A stretch of 64,000 bases of DNA from Paguma larvata (taxonomy: Eukaryota; Chordata; Mammalia; Carnivora; Viverridae): contig CM057835.1 of the NCBI GenBank assembly GCA_030068075.1, positions 20,733,957-20,797,956 of the forward strand. Direction: 5' to 3'. A program made the translations under genes and the position numbers. Below the pieces are notes generated by a model. The model worked only from the letters and a program-made list of their open reading frames with translations, made no database searches and had not been told where the DNA came from. Below, piece after piece: positions 36,052-47,160 of this stretch. How positions within the stretch are numbered: the first letter of the stretch is position 1; every line of letters starts with the position of its first letter.

Positions 36052-36435
36052 GATCAGTCAGGGTTCAATCAGAGAAACAGAATCAGCAGGAGATGTATAT
36101 TAAGAGATTTATTGCAATGAATTGGCTTACATGACTGTGGCGCTGGCTGGGCAAGTTGGAAATTAGTAGGTTAGGCCATCAAGAACAGGCTGGAATTCTC
36201 AGGTACAGGTCGTGGGTGCCATCCACAGGCACAATTTGTTTCCTTTTCAAAGAGGCCTCAGCTTGGCTTTAAGACTTTTCAGCTGATTGAGTCAGGCTCA
36301 CCCTTAACAGAGTATAATCCTATCTACAGGATTACTGCAATACCTGGATTAGTGCTCGGCTGAATGATTGGAGACTGCAGCCTCGCCAGGCTGATACATC
36401 AAAAAGATCATCACAGATGTCTAAACAGTGGACCA
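36052..36435 (+). mobile_element. MLT2-like (ERVL) LTR fragment
   Basis: 'cagtcagggttcaatcagagaaacagaatcagcaggag', 'gagatttattgcaatgaattggcttacatgactgtgg' and 'ttttcagctgattgagtcaggctcacccttaacagagtataatcc' follow the MLT2 order. The right end decays without a clear terminus. No internal ERVL sequence is adjacent. Confidence 0.7.
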
Positions 36436-37534
36436 AGCCTTAGGGTAAATCTCAGGTATAATTATATTCCTCAGCGTTGTACCAAATTTGATTAACTCCT
36501 TCATGAATCAAACAGATGGTGATTCCAAGAGATCAAGTTGAAAGAGAAAACTGTTTTGTTCAACTGTCCATGGAATTTATGAACAAGAAATGAAGTGTGA
36601 GTGATAGAGAGAACATTCTCAGAGAAACATGATCTCCACTTTGAAAATAAATGTCACTGCTTTCCCTTTTTGGATTTGAAAAAATTCTCTATTTCAGTAT
36701 TACTCTAACAGCAGGTAACCATTATCCTGCACAAATGTTCTATTTCCCTGACATTATCTCTAAAGGATGATCCCAGGATAGTTCTGAGAATGAGTTCTAT
36801 ACTACCACTTTTCTCGCCGTGTTTCTGAGACCTTGGAAATTTTACTGGAGTATGTCAGAGGGGATTAATGAAAGCATTTTCTATTAGATCACATTTAAAC
36901 ACAGAGAGATATGATGTGAGAATAAACTAACTCATGATAAATAGCACGTGCTAAAGCCTTAGCCTGAATTTAAAATAGTGGTTTTCTAATAAATTTATCT
37001 TGTGTTGGTGTTTTATTGGTCAAGAGAGGATATTATATTTTATATACAAAAAGATGGCATTTCTCCCTGGTGCTAATAAATTTTATTCATTTCAGACATT
37101 CATGTCGCCAAATGATGTGAATTTTATTTGAGTAAATCAGCTCAGAGATAAAGATGACAACAAGATAGTGCTTGTCACTATCTTCTGAAATTTGACTGAC
37201 TGCCATGTTGGAGAGTTTGTTCGGGTCTGGTCTCTCTGCAGCTCTTCAACCATTTCATGTATTATTTTTCTAACAACTTGCATAAAATTTTCATTTTTAT
37301 TCATGTGCATGGCTTGACATATTTGTACATTCCACATAATTTGTTTCCTATTTTAGAGAAAATATTAGAATTGTATGTTAGAAGAGTTCAATGCCTCTGC
37401 ATGGCTGGGAAGGCATGGCTTCATGGCTTCATGGCTAGAAGAACTGTGGCATCAGAGTTCTTTTTTTGTTTTCATTTTTTCTTATTCCATAATACAACCA
37501 CAAAACCAACAATTTGTGAAGAGTATTAGCTATC
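36436..37534. other. Unclassified intergenic sequence
   Basis: No element recognised. Short ATGGCTTC tandem copies occur near 37408-37432. Confidence 0.45.
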
Positions 37535-37755
37535 ATTTACTGACTAGTATCTGCAACTCATCATGCTAGGAGCTTCATAACCATCTCTCTTCATCCTTTA
37601 TAAACATTTCTGTATTATGATTTCCATTTTGTAGATAAGGAAACTAAGGCTTATGGAAGTTAAGTACCCGGCTTATGATTGCACAGCTTCCTGGCATTCG
37701 AATTCGTATTGTGCCCGCAGTCTGCCTGTTTCAAAACCCAAATTCTACTCTACTA
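37535..37755 (-). repeat. MIR SINE (antisense)
   Basis: 'tttccattttgtagataaggaaactaaggcttatggaagttaagta' followed by 'gattgcacagcttcctggcattcgaattc' is antisense MIR over its full core. Confidence 0.88.
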
Positions 37756-38688
37756 TCTTATCTGTCAATTTAATTTGTTATTTCACCCTATGTAAAAATG
37801 TGTATTCCAAAGAAATGGTGGCTCCAAAAGGATGAAACTTTAAGTCATCTCTTCCAGACAGACAACAACCTACAGAAACTGTCTTCATGCAACTTATGTG
37901 GAAATATTAACAACAGTCAGAATCGCCATGAACCTCTTTAATTCTGACTGTCTATTATGAAACCTGAACCTTTTGGGTATTGGTATAGAGAATTTATTTA
38001 AATTATATAGAATTCACTTTTATGCTATGTGTGCATTTGAAAAGCAAATGATATCTAAGCAAATTAATTGTACAATTAAGATTAGAAGGCAAATGTTTAG
38101 CCTATTTTGTAGGACTGGCTGATTTAAAGGACTTTAGAAGTACCATTAACATACAAATAATTGCTGTGCTCCTTTGAAAGCAGTCTACTTATTATCCATT
38201 CATTAGGCTGATCATCAAAGAATTCTGCTTGACAACAATTTGTTAACCTTCTTCAGGTTACTATATTTACTTAAAAGTCATTAACCTGCACTTTTCGAAA
38301 ATATTACATAACTGCTTTGGTTTTATACTAATCATGATTGTTTCTTCCCAGTGGTTTCAATCAGTGACGTTTTATCTATATATAGAATATGCTTAGGTCA
38401 TATGCATATGCATTTTTTCTTCTCAAAAAAATCTTATTCATCTATTTAGGCAGAAATAAAAAGTTGAACTATATTCAGAAATGACCTTTGGTGACTATTT
38501 TGATTAACTTCACTTAGTAACACAAGGACATAGGGTTGTAATGGCCCTTGGGAGCCTTGGGACTACTTAAAGACATCACAAACCAATCAATGGTAGTTAT
38601 TTTGGAGTATTGTAATTATTACCCTCATGTAGGGGACGTTCATGGTGTGACAGCTCACACCCTATCTCAAAAGTCTTCATTAACACTG

Positions 38689-38716
38689 AAAACAAAAACA
38701 AAAACAAAAACAAAAC
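38689..38716. repeat. (ACAAAA)n simple repeat
   Basis: Four successive ACAAAA-type units. Confidence 0.95.
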
Positions 38717-39791
38717 TTAGTTGGTACATTAGGAGCCCTCTTACTTCAGCCCAAATTTTTGTCATCTGTTTCCAAATCCTGTCTTGCCACTTCAAAACAG
38801 GTATCTCTCATCATATGGTATCAGAAGGTTCAGAAGGAGAAAGAGAATGTTATTAGAAGAAAGAAGAGTAGTAAGAAAATGTCCCCATAAATTGGGTCAT
38901 ATTTGTTCTCAGAAGACACAATTTCTTTTTCTTATAATCTCTGAGAATTCCTCCTAGACAAGGAAAGATATCTCAGTTACAAAGGTATGGTTTGGGACAT
39001 TCCTTATGCCAGATACACTCCAAAATGATATAAATTCTATACATTAACTTGTGGAAAGATGAAAATCATTTTGAGGCAGAAGAAGAGGGATGGAACCCAG
39101 TTTAATAGGTAGGGAAATACAAGATTTATAATACTGCTTAATATAATTGTCAGAAAGTTGAAATAGTACCTCATCAGAAGAATATGGAAAGGGAGATTTT
39201 AACCAGAAGATATTCAATACTACTTAGGCACAGAGGCCACAATAACTAACTAATTCTACATTATTTTTCTCTAATAGAGTAAACTTTCTATTCTCTCCCA
39301 ACTAGTATTTTTATGTAGATATTTCCACAAGTATATAGGTGTTTGTTAAAGTCATATGTGTTCTGTGGAAAATTTAGTTCATAATGCTACACTGCTTTGA
39401 ACTGCACTTCAATGAGATAGAAGAGAAATTGCCATCTTGCACTGTAGCTTCTATGCTTTTTGCTAATTGCTATTGTCATTGAGTATCTCAACTTCATTTC
39501 TTAAGTAAATAACATTGAACTTGTTACTGCTGATTTTCTCTCGACATCAATTAAGTATCCATATTGTGGATTTGTTTTTGACATGAGAATTTAGGTGGGT
39601 TTATTTTTATGTTTCAGAAATATGTCAAAGCAAGATTAGCTCAGAGAAAATACCTGTCATGAGCCAGAGAAGACAGATAAGTGTGTACATTGACTAGAAA
39701 CTTCTCAGCTATAGAATTATCTAAAAGAAATGAAATCAGACTACCTGTCTATAAGTGAAAGCCATTTTGCTTAAAGTCCAAAAAACGGCCA

Positions 39792-39849
39792 AATATATAT
39801 ATTATATGTATATATGTATATAATATATATATTAATCAGTGAACTGATT
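39792..39849. repeat. AT palindrome plus second hairpin
   Basis: 16-bp perfect arms at 39792-39807 and 39818-39833 around a 10-base spacer. Immediately to the right, AATCAGT (39834-39840) and ACTGATT (39843-39849) form a second perfect hairpin with a 2-base spacer. Confidence 0.9.
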
Positions 39850-40119
39850 TTAAAAAAATCACATCAATTAACTGGTGTTCTGCCATTCATAATTCTGCTC
39901 TTCCTAATTCTGCCATTATGCATCTTGAGAGACATGACAGCAATAATTTTTTGATCCTATGCAGTATATATGCTTCAGAATAGGTTGTTCTTTTGGGTAC
40001 AGTTTCCTTTACTCCTTTAAAAAATCTAACAAAAGGCACAAAGACACACATATACCAGATTGTGAATAAAACTTCAGTGGATCATAAACCCATCTCCTGA
40101 TACCACTCCCCAACTCCTT

Positions 40120-40280
40120 GTAGATATACTCATCAATACATATATTCTGGACTCCGTTCTAAAAGTATACCATTCTCAAGAGCTATGATCTCATCTTAAT
40201 CAGGTTTACATACTTCAGAGAGTCTGGCATAATGCCTTGACTACAAGGTGGTTCTTAAATATTTGTAGAATTGATCATCA
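40120..40280 (+). repeat. L2/MIR 3' end (sense)
   Basis: 'agtctggcataatgccttgactacaaggtggttcttaaatatttgtagaattgatcatc' matches the conserved L2/MIR 3' terminus (cagtgcctggcacatagtagg...aatatttgttgaatg). Confidence 0.65.
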
Positions 40281-40364
40281 TTCAAATAAAAGAGGGTAAT
40301 TTTAACTAGTTCATTGTCAAGACCAGTTATGTTAAAAAAAAGAAATAAAGAGGAAAAGTATCCT

Positions 40365-40685
40365 GACCACTGACACAGAATAGAGTCCAAAATGGCCTAC
40401 ACATATGTAGTGGATTGATTTTTTAACAAAGATGTCAAGGTTATTTAATGAAGAAAGTGTATTTTTAAAATAAGTGTTGCTTTAAGTATTGGATATCCGT
40501 ATGGAAAAAAATGAATCTTGTCCATAATTCATGCCATCCATAAAAAATAAATTTAAATGGATCATAGAACTAAACATAAAGCTAAAACTATGAAGCTTTT
40601 AGAAGAAACAGAGCTAAATAGTTGTAGCCTTGGGGTAGAAAAAATTCCTAGGATATGTCTTAGAAACACTACTGGAGGTGGGAGG
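40365..40685 (+). mobile_element. L1 ORF2 3' segment, part 1 of 3 (sense)
   Basis: 'gtagtggattgattttttaacaaagatgtcaagg', 'ggatatccgtatgg', 'aaatggatcatagaactaaacataaagctaaaactatgaagcttttagaagaaac' is sense L1 ORF2 near its C-terminal coding end. The sequence resumes at 41833. Confidence 0.85.
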
Positions 40686-40687
40686 GG

Positions 40688-40873
40688 GGAGTGCACCTGG
40701 GTGGCTTAGTCAGTGTCCAACTTGGACTCAGGCCATAGATCTTGTGTTCTAGGGCCGCCTTGGGCTTGGTGTCTGCAGGGAGCCTGCTTCGAATCCCCCT
40801 CTTTCTCTACACCCCATCCCCACTCACAGGTGCGCTCTTTCTCTCAAAAATAAATAAACATTAAAAAAAAGAA
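40688..40873 (+). mobile_element. CanSINE, decayed
   Basis: Head gtgcacctgggtggcttagtcagtgtcc (six bases of the usual gttaag lost), middle ggagcctgcttcgaatccccctctttctc, tail caaaaataaataaacattaaaaaaaa. Confidence 0.92.
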
Positions 40874-41787
40874 AAGACTACCCAATTTTTCCTTCTTGTG
40901 TAGAACAAAATCTCAGTTCCTTCCTCTTTTGTGTCTGTCCTTTACTTTTACACATAATACTTCTGACACTTCTGGTCACCAAATGCATGTGAGTTTATCC
41001 CACACTAAGCAATTCTGTATGACACCAGATGACACGGTTTAACTCAATTCTGACACCATCTACTTGGGAATGGCACCAGATCCCCAGGTTAAGGGCTCAG
41101 TCCCACAAGACCACACTCACCCTCACCCTCATCAGATGAAAGTCACAAGTCCAGATTGTTACTTCTGACTGGCTAGAAGCCAGAGGTCCCAACAATCCTC
41201 TCCTGGGTTCAATTAATTTTCTAGAGCAGCACACAGACCTCAGGAAAACAATTTATTGACGTGTTTGGGTTTATTATATAAAGGATATAAAGGATACATA
41301 CAGATGAATATTTAAACAGAAGAGATGCATAGAGCAAGGTACTTGGGAAGGGGTACAAAGATTCTCAGTCAAGGTACAACCCCCTCCGGCACCTCCATGT
41401 GTACCCAGAAGCTCTCTAAACCCTGTACTTTTGTGATTTTTTGGAGGCTTCATCACCAGGTAGGGTCAATCATTAATTCCATTTCAGCCCTTCTCACTTC
41501 TTAAGATAAAGAGGTGTGGGGTTGAAAATTCTACACTTCTAATCATGGCTTGGTCTTCTGGTGACCAACACTTATCCAGGCACTGTCCAGGAGCCTACTC
41601 AGAGATACCACATTAGAGCAAAGACACTCCTAACGCCCAGGAAATTAGAAGGGCTCCAGGAGTTCTGTGAAAGGAACTGGAAGCAAAGACTAAATATTAG
41701 AACGAAAGATCCTCCTAGTGCTCTTATTACTTAGGAAATTCCAAGCATTTCAGAAGCTGTGTTCCAGGAACAGGGAATAACGATCTT
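40874..41787 (-). mobile_element. LTR-like mammalian repeat inserted in L1
   Basis: 'acaatttattgacgtgtttgggtttattatataaaggatata' followed by 'gaagagatgcatagagcaaggtac' and 'gaagctctctaaaccctg...ggaggcttcatcacc' reads like an antisense LTR (the AATAAA complement lies at its left). It separates two consecutive parts of one L1. I cannot name the family, and its first part (40874-41200) may be a different insertion. Confidence 0.45.
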
Positions 41788-41818
41788 TATATCTATATAT
41801 ACACATATATATATATTT
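41788..41818. repeat. (TA)n/(CATA)n tract
   Basis: TATATCTATATATACACATATATATATA, at the right edge of the LTR-like insertion. Confidence 0.9.
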
Positions 41819-41832
41819 TTCTATTATCTCAC

Positions 41833-41964
41833 AGAACACAAAATGCATAAACAATAAATGGATAGTATTGATAATTTAGTTTTATCAAAATTTAACTCTT
41901 TTGATTATTGAAATACACAATTAAGAAAAGAAATGGAAAGCCAGATTGGGAGAAAGTATCCCAG
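41833..41964 (+). mobile_element. L1 ORF2 3' segment, part 2 of 3 (sense)
   Basis: 'gaacacaaaatgcataaacaataaatgg', 'atcaaaatttaactcttttgattattg' and 'agccagattgggagaaagtatcc' continue the ORF2 sequence of part 1. Confidence 0.85.
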
Positions 41965-41966
41965 TA

Positions 41967-42345
41967 CAGATCTTCCTTGATTTATGATGGGGTTATGTTC
42001 CAATAAACCCATCATCAATTGAAAATATCTGAAGTTGAAAATTTATATAATATACCTGGCCTACCCAACATCATAGCTTAGCCTAGCCTACCTTAAACAA
42101 GCTCAGAATACTTACATTCACCTACAGTTGAGAAAAACCATCTCACACAAAACCTGTTTTATAATAGAGCATTGACTATCTCATGTCATAGAGCATTGAC
42201 ACTCTCAGTGTTGAATCCAACACTGAAAGCGAAGAACAGAATGGTGTGTGGATTCAGAATGGTTGCCAATGTGTCAGTTGTCATGTTACACCACGTTAAA
42301 GCCGAAAAACTGTAAGTCAAACCGTTGTAAATCAGGGACCATCTG
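41967..42345 (+). mobile_element. MER8/Tigger-type DNA transposon, full length, TA TSD
   Basis: 379 bp with terminal inverted repeats: left CAGATCTTCCTTGATTTATG, right end reading back as CAGATGGTCCCTGATTTACA. TA flanks both ends (41965-41966, 42346-42347). The interior 'catagcttagcctagcctaccttaaac' is typical of this non-autonomous Tc1-mariner family. It sits inside the L1 without loss of L1 sequence. Confidence 0.88.
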
Positions 42346-43312
42346 TACTTGTATATCTGACAAAGTTCTTGATCCAGAATTCAAAAGAACACTTACAACT
42401 CAATAAAATAATGAGAGTCAGCCCAATTAAATAAACGAGTAAAAAATTGGAGAGGAACTTCAAAACAGAAGATGTGCGATTAGCTCATAAAAGATATTCA
42501 ACCCTCAAAAGACGAAAATTAAAACCACAGTGATATACCATTACATAATTGATGGAATGGCTCAAATTAAGGAGACTGACAATATCAAGTATAGATAAAA
42601 AGGTGAACAATCAGAACTCTCAGATTTTGCTGGTGGGAATATAAATAGTACATCCATTTTGGAAAACAGTTCACCAGTTTTTTATAAAATTAAACATATA
42701 AGTACATATGATCCATATTTTATTATTTTCCTAGAGATCTAGGATCTCTTCCTAGAGAGGAATCTCTTCCTAGAGGAATCTCTTCCTAGATTCCTAGAGA
42801 TCTGAATTTCCTAAGAGAAATGAAAATATATGTCCACACAAAAAATTTGTGTTCAAATATTTATAGCAGCTTTATTCATTATAGTCCAGACAGGAAGAAC
42901 CAAAATGTCTATCAACCTATCAACTGGTGAATGGATAAGCAAATCGTAGTATTTCCATGCCATGGAATGCTACTCAGCAATAAAAAGGAAGAGACTACTG
43001 CTACGCATGACAGGGCTGGGCCTCAAAACCACTGAGCTGAATGAAAAAAGTTAGAAAAAAGTATGCACTATGTGATTCCATTGATATAACATTCTAGAAT
43101 AGACCAAATGACATGAATGCAACCAGAAGTTTTCTGAGGCTGAATGTGTGTCACCAGGGCTTTGGGAGCATAGCCTGGGAATGGGGAAAGGGGAACTCTT
43201 TAGGCTTATGAAAATATTCTATATCTTGGTTTTGATAGGAATTACATGGTGTATGCATGTATCAAAACTCATTGGACTGTATGCCTAAAACTAGTGCTTA
43301 TTATTTTATGTA
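42346..43312 (+). mobile_element. L1 ORF2 end and 3' UTR, part 3 of 3 (sense)
   Basis: 'gtatatctgacaaagttcttgatccag', 'tatttatagcagctttattcattatagtc', 'caactggtgaatggataagcaaat', 'ccatggaatgctactcagcaataaaaagg' and 'tatgattccattgatataacattc'-type text is the L1M ORF2 end and 3' UTR. ORF2 is fully broken. A local duplication lies at 42728-42803. Confidence 0.88.
42728..42803. repeat. Local tandem duplication, 16-17 bp units
   Basis: Three adjacent copies of GGAATCTCTTCCTAGA (42742-42758, 42759-42774, 42775-42790; the first is a GGATCT.. variant) framed by two copies of TTCCTAGAGATCT (42728-42740 and 42791-42803), all inside the L1. Confidence 0.93.
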
Positions 43313-43316
43313 ATTA

Positions 43317-43750
43317 TGTTAGTTTCCTAAGGCTGCCATAACAAAGGACCACCAACTGAGTGGCTTATAGCAACATAAATTTATTCTTTCATAGTTCTGG
43401 AGGCCAGAAGTCCCAAATCAAAGTGTTGCAGGACTCTGCTCTCTCTGAAGGGTCTAGGAAAGGAAATTTCCTTGGCTCTTACAGCTCTGGTGTCTGTAGG
43501 CAATCCTAGGGAGTCCTTAGGGGAGGGCCACATAACTCCGTTCTGCCCCATTTACACATGGCATTGTCCTTTCTGTGTCTGTGTCCAAACTTTCCTCTTC
43601 TTAGAAGGATACCAGCCATTGGATTGGGGCTCATTTCACTTTAACTTGGTTAAACCCTCTTTCCGAGTAAGGTCATATTCTGGGGTTTTGGGTGACATAA
43701 ATTTGGGGGGGACCCTACTTTTGGGACCCTACACAACCCAGAATAGCAAT
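43317..43750 (-). mobile_element. MLT1 (ERVL-MaLR) LTR (antisense)
   Basis: 'gttagtttcctaaggctgccataacaaaggaccacc', 'catagttctggaggccagaagtccc', 'ggataccagccattggattggggctca', 'gtaaggtcatattctggggtt' run through the whole LTR in reverse. About 430 bp, close to full length, lying next to the L1 3' end. The 98-codon plus-strand frame at 43472-43768 is chance. Confidence 0.88.
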
Positions 43751-43966
43751 ATATCTCATCAAAGTTGATTAAGAGTAAGTGGAAAAAGAAAAGCTATCCT
43801 CTTGAAATCTACTAGTAGTCTTAGAAAAGTCATGCGTGTTTTCAGGATACATTACCTCGGAATTGCAGACAGTGCCACATGCACATACCAACTTCCATAG
43901 TGGAGGCATTTCTTTTTTTTAAGGCCTACATGCCAATTCCCACAGGAAAATAATATTTAGATTCTT

Positions 43967-44168
43967 TTTTTTTAAGTTTTATTTATGTTTTGAGAGAGTG
44001 TGCGTGGGGGAGGGGCAGAAAGAGAGGGGAACAGAGGATCCAGAGTGGGCTCTGTGCCAACAGGCTGATAGCAGCGAGCCTGATGTGGGGCTCAAAATGC
44101 ACAAACCGTGAGAGCCTGACCTGAGCCTATGTCAGACACTCAACAGTCTGAGCCACACGAGTGCCTCC
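43967..44168 (-). mobile_element. CanSINE, antisense, TSD visible
   Basis: Antisense element ending 'acactcaacagtctgagccacacgagtgcctc'. TSD ATATTTAGATTCTT (43953-43966) and ATATTTGGATTCTT (44169-44182), one mismatch. Confidence 0.95.
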
Positions 44169-44182
44169 ATATTTGGATTCTT

Positions 44183-44874
44183 GAATTGCTAATTGCACTG
44201 CCCAATTAAGAGCAATAACTTGATTTTAGTTACTAACAAAAATTATGTTTAATAATCGCCATGGGGTTGCTGAAAGCACAATAGCTCATTGGGTTCAAAT
44301 GTGCCTTTTTAGTGTGTATGAATGGCACATTGACCAGTACCCAGCAGACCTCCTGGTCACATGCCAGCCTAGAGGGCACAGGTGGTAAGAGTCGTGGGAA
44401 GACCCAACAGCCTTTACGTCAGCTGAGGAGGCGACAGGGAATGACAGCCATGGAAAGGTCAAGTAGGGCATATCAACAAAGTTAACAGGATATTTAACAG
44501 AGCCCTATGTTTTCTTCCTTTGCTTCCTGGCATCGGCTGAGACCTTTCCTCTTCACACTGTATGTGTGACCCCACAGGGAAGTTCTGCCTGAGTAATTTG
44601 GCACACGTTCGCTTAACAGAAGGCAAGAGGCTGGAGCACACAGTTACTCAAATCTCACGATGCAGGTTACTAATGTGATAGGCTAAGTGGGGCTGATTAA
44701 GCTGGTAGATCAGAATGAGTCAGCGACTGTGAGGAGAATGGTCGGGGTACCTTTTGCTTCACTAAGGATAGAAAATAGATCTACTATGAACAAACACTAT
44801 ACAGAAGAATGGGAAGAAAAACTAAATACTTCAGAAGCATAAAATGGTATATTGATAGTAACAGTAACATACCC
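44183..44874. other. Unclassified intergenic sequence
   Basis: No element recognised. Confidence 0.45.
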
Positions 44875-45065
44875 ATTATGTGTATAGCATTTTATAGCTT
44901 AGAAATTGTTTTTTTTTTGTGTGTTTTTTTTTAAAGAGATCTTTGCAATAAACCCATGAGGTGAGCAGAGGTTATTGGCTGCATTTTGTGGAGAAGGGAG
45001 GTAGGTTAAGTGGCTTGCCCAAATTATTGAACGAAATACCTGGGACTCATTTTAATGCTTCTGAC
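44875..45065 (-). repeat. MIR SINE (antisense)
   Basis: 'gcaataaacccatgaggtgagcagaggttattgg' then 'gtaggttaagtggcttgcccaaatt' is antisense MIR. The core is interrupted by a T-rich run at 44911-44932. Confidence 0.7.
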
Positions 45066-45107
45066 ATGCCTGTTACTGCCATAACTATGATTGCTAAGCT
45101 CATGATA

Positions 45108-45180
45108 GTGTTCCTACTGCCTCCTACGGTGCCTTCCACAGAGAAGATGCTCAAGAAATAATAAGTGAATGAATGCATTG
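45108..45180 (+). repeat. L2 3' terminus (sense)
   Basis: 'ggtgccttccacagagaagatgctcaagaaataataagtgaatgaatg' matches the L2 3' end (tagtaggtgctcaataaatgtttgttgaatgaatg). Confidence 0.7.
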
Positions 45181-46199
45181 TCAGCAATATTCACCTTACT
45201 TTAGTTTCATCTTTAACCAAACAGAATTTTGATACAGGACATCCTGATCAGATAAACCAAGCTTCATTCATAAGTGTCATATACATGGGACTCATATTGG
45301 AAGTTGAACAAATGGTTGTTAAATTAATGGACATTTCTCAAGTATCCATCTCTCAGAAAACCACATTTAGAGGATGAAGAGTATAGAAATGATGTTCTAT
45401 GTGTGTTATCATGGTTTCTTCTAAGCCAACTCAAACCCAGTACTGAAAATTTGCCCAAGTGCAAATACTAACATGTTCCAGTATCCCTTTCCTCTCCTAT
45501 GTGAGAGAAATTTATGTTTAACACAGAACTCATCTTATAGGTCTTGGTTTACATGTAATATTTTCTGCAATGTCCTCCATGACTCTAAGTCTGGGCCCAA
45601 ACCCAGTAAATAGAAGCTCCGTGCATTCAGGACAGTGTCTGTCTCAGGTGACCAGCCATTCCCAGAGCACACAGGGGATAATCAGGAGTGAATTCCCAAA
45701 AGATGCTAATATGTGGAAAGGCTCATGGGGTTAGATTAGCGAAAACAGCACTTTTGGCAGTAGGCTACATGCAATGACTAGAAATTCTGAAATCACACTG
45801 TTCCTTTACTGACATTTACCATTCAAATACTGAAGAAAAATTCATGACACAAAGTGTCAATAAATTTTTATTTTTCTATGATAGATGATGCTTATTTTGA
45901 ATGAGATTTGGAGGTTCTTAGACTCTGGGGAATGCCGATCCCTAACAGGGAAATTTACTAAAAAAACAAAAGGACTTCTTAAGGACACATTTCCCTGGCC
46001 GCTTAAGACCCCTTCATCACTTCCATGATGCAGAAAAAAAATGTTTCTCAGTAGAAACATTTTACCTCTCCTTTATATTAAATGTGTGGTTCAACATACA
46101 AATCTATGTTTTATGATTTTTTCTCATTTACTTTTACGATTTATTTAGGTATTTTTCTAGTATAAATTAGACTGTAATACATAGAATGCTGAAGTGGAC
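45181..46199. other. Unclassified intergenic sequence
   Basis: No clear element or exon. Two short adjacent plus-strand frames at 44961-45161 and 45165-45377 are MIR/L2-derived or chance. Confidence 0.4.
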
Positions 46200-46690
46200 A
46201 GTGTTGTCTTTTTCTCCTCCAGAACACTTTCTTTCTAGAAAGAGGACTGTCTTGTAGAAAGAGCGTGTCCCTTCACCCACGCGGCTTCTCCTTCCTCCCT
46301 TCCGCATCACTGACCCTCCCCACCCATGTTTCTTTGGTTGCAGCTGCCAAGCCGCAAGGCCTTCTCCCTAGGTACAGGTGTGGTCACTTGGCCCAGACTA
46401 GGCCACCTGCTCACAGTGCTTGGTCCAAGTAAAAGCACATTCCCCAAAGCAGATCAAAGAGCCTTTCTTGCATATTGTTAGCTATAGCTGGCGCATGTCT
46501 CCTAGGGTGCAGTCCAATAGCAGCTGCAGATGTGGTCCAGTCTTGTTGGGATGGCTAATCTGAGCGGGCACTTTTTGTGCCTGGTTTGTATATGTATTGC
46601 TAATGCTATAGTAGTTTGATTATATGAATCAATAAACTTCCCATTTTTATTCAAGTTCAGTTTTGATCCCTAGAAACTGAAAGAGACACC
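46200..46690 (+). repeat. Ancient interspersed repeat, family not named
   Basis: 'gtgtggtcacttggcccagactaggcca', 'cacagtgcttggtccaagtaaaagcac' and the terminal 'gaatcaataaacttcccatttttattcaag...agaaactgaaagagac' belong to a widespread mammalian repeat ending in an AATAAA signal. 49470-49560 holds a second trace of the same text. Confidence 0.45.
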
Positions 46691-46775
46691 ATTAGACTAT
46701 TAGAAGCCTTCGCATTCTAATCACATCTTGGACATTCTTTTTTTTTTTTCTTTTTTTTTAAATTAAATTTAACTC

Positions 46776-46966
46776 AGGGCACTTAGGTGGCTCAGTTAAG
46801 CGTCCAACTTCAGCTCAGATCATGATCTCATGGTCTGTGGGTTTGAGCCCTGTGTTGGGATCTGTGCTGACAGCTCAGAGCCTGGAACCTGCTTTAGATT
46901 CTGTGTCTCCCTCTCTCTCTACCCCTCCCCAGCTCTCAATCTCTCTTTCTCAAAAATAAATAAACA
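46776..46966 (+). mobile_element. CanSINE, young-type core
   Basis: Head agggcacttaggtggctcagttaagcg (one CAGT unit shorter than usual), core gctgacagctcagagcctggaacc, tail caaaaataaataaacacaaaa. It is inserted in a T-rich stretch. Confidence 0.94.
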
Positions 46967-46994
46967 CAAAATTTAATTTAATAATTTTTTAAAC

Positions 46995-47160
46995 TGCAGT
47001 TTAATTTATTTTTTCTTAAAGTGTAATTAACATATAGTGTTATATTAATTTTAGGTGTACGATATGATGCTTCAACAATTCCATACATTTCTCAGTGCTC
47101 ATCAGTATGTGTACTCTTAATCCCCTTTACCTATTCCACCCAAATTTTCTACATTCTTGA
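46995..47160 (-). repeat. Carnivore L1 3' UTR fragment (antisense)
   Basis: 'aaagtgtaattaacatatagtgttatattaattttaggtgtac' and 'caacaattccatacatttctcagtgctcatcagtatgtgtactcttaatcccctttacc' are the carnivore L1 3' UTR in reverse. Confidence 0.75.

Larger units (their letters stand above)
37756..40119. other. Unclassified intergenic sequence, 2.4 kb
   Basis: Unique AT-rich DNA with a (CAAAA)n run (38689-38716) and the hairpin-forming tract listed separately at 39792-39849. No gene-like open frame. Confidence 0.45.
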
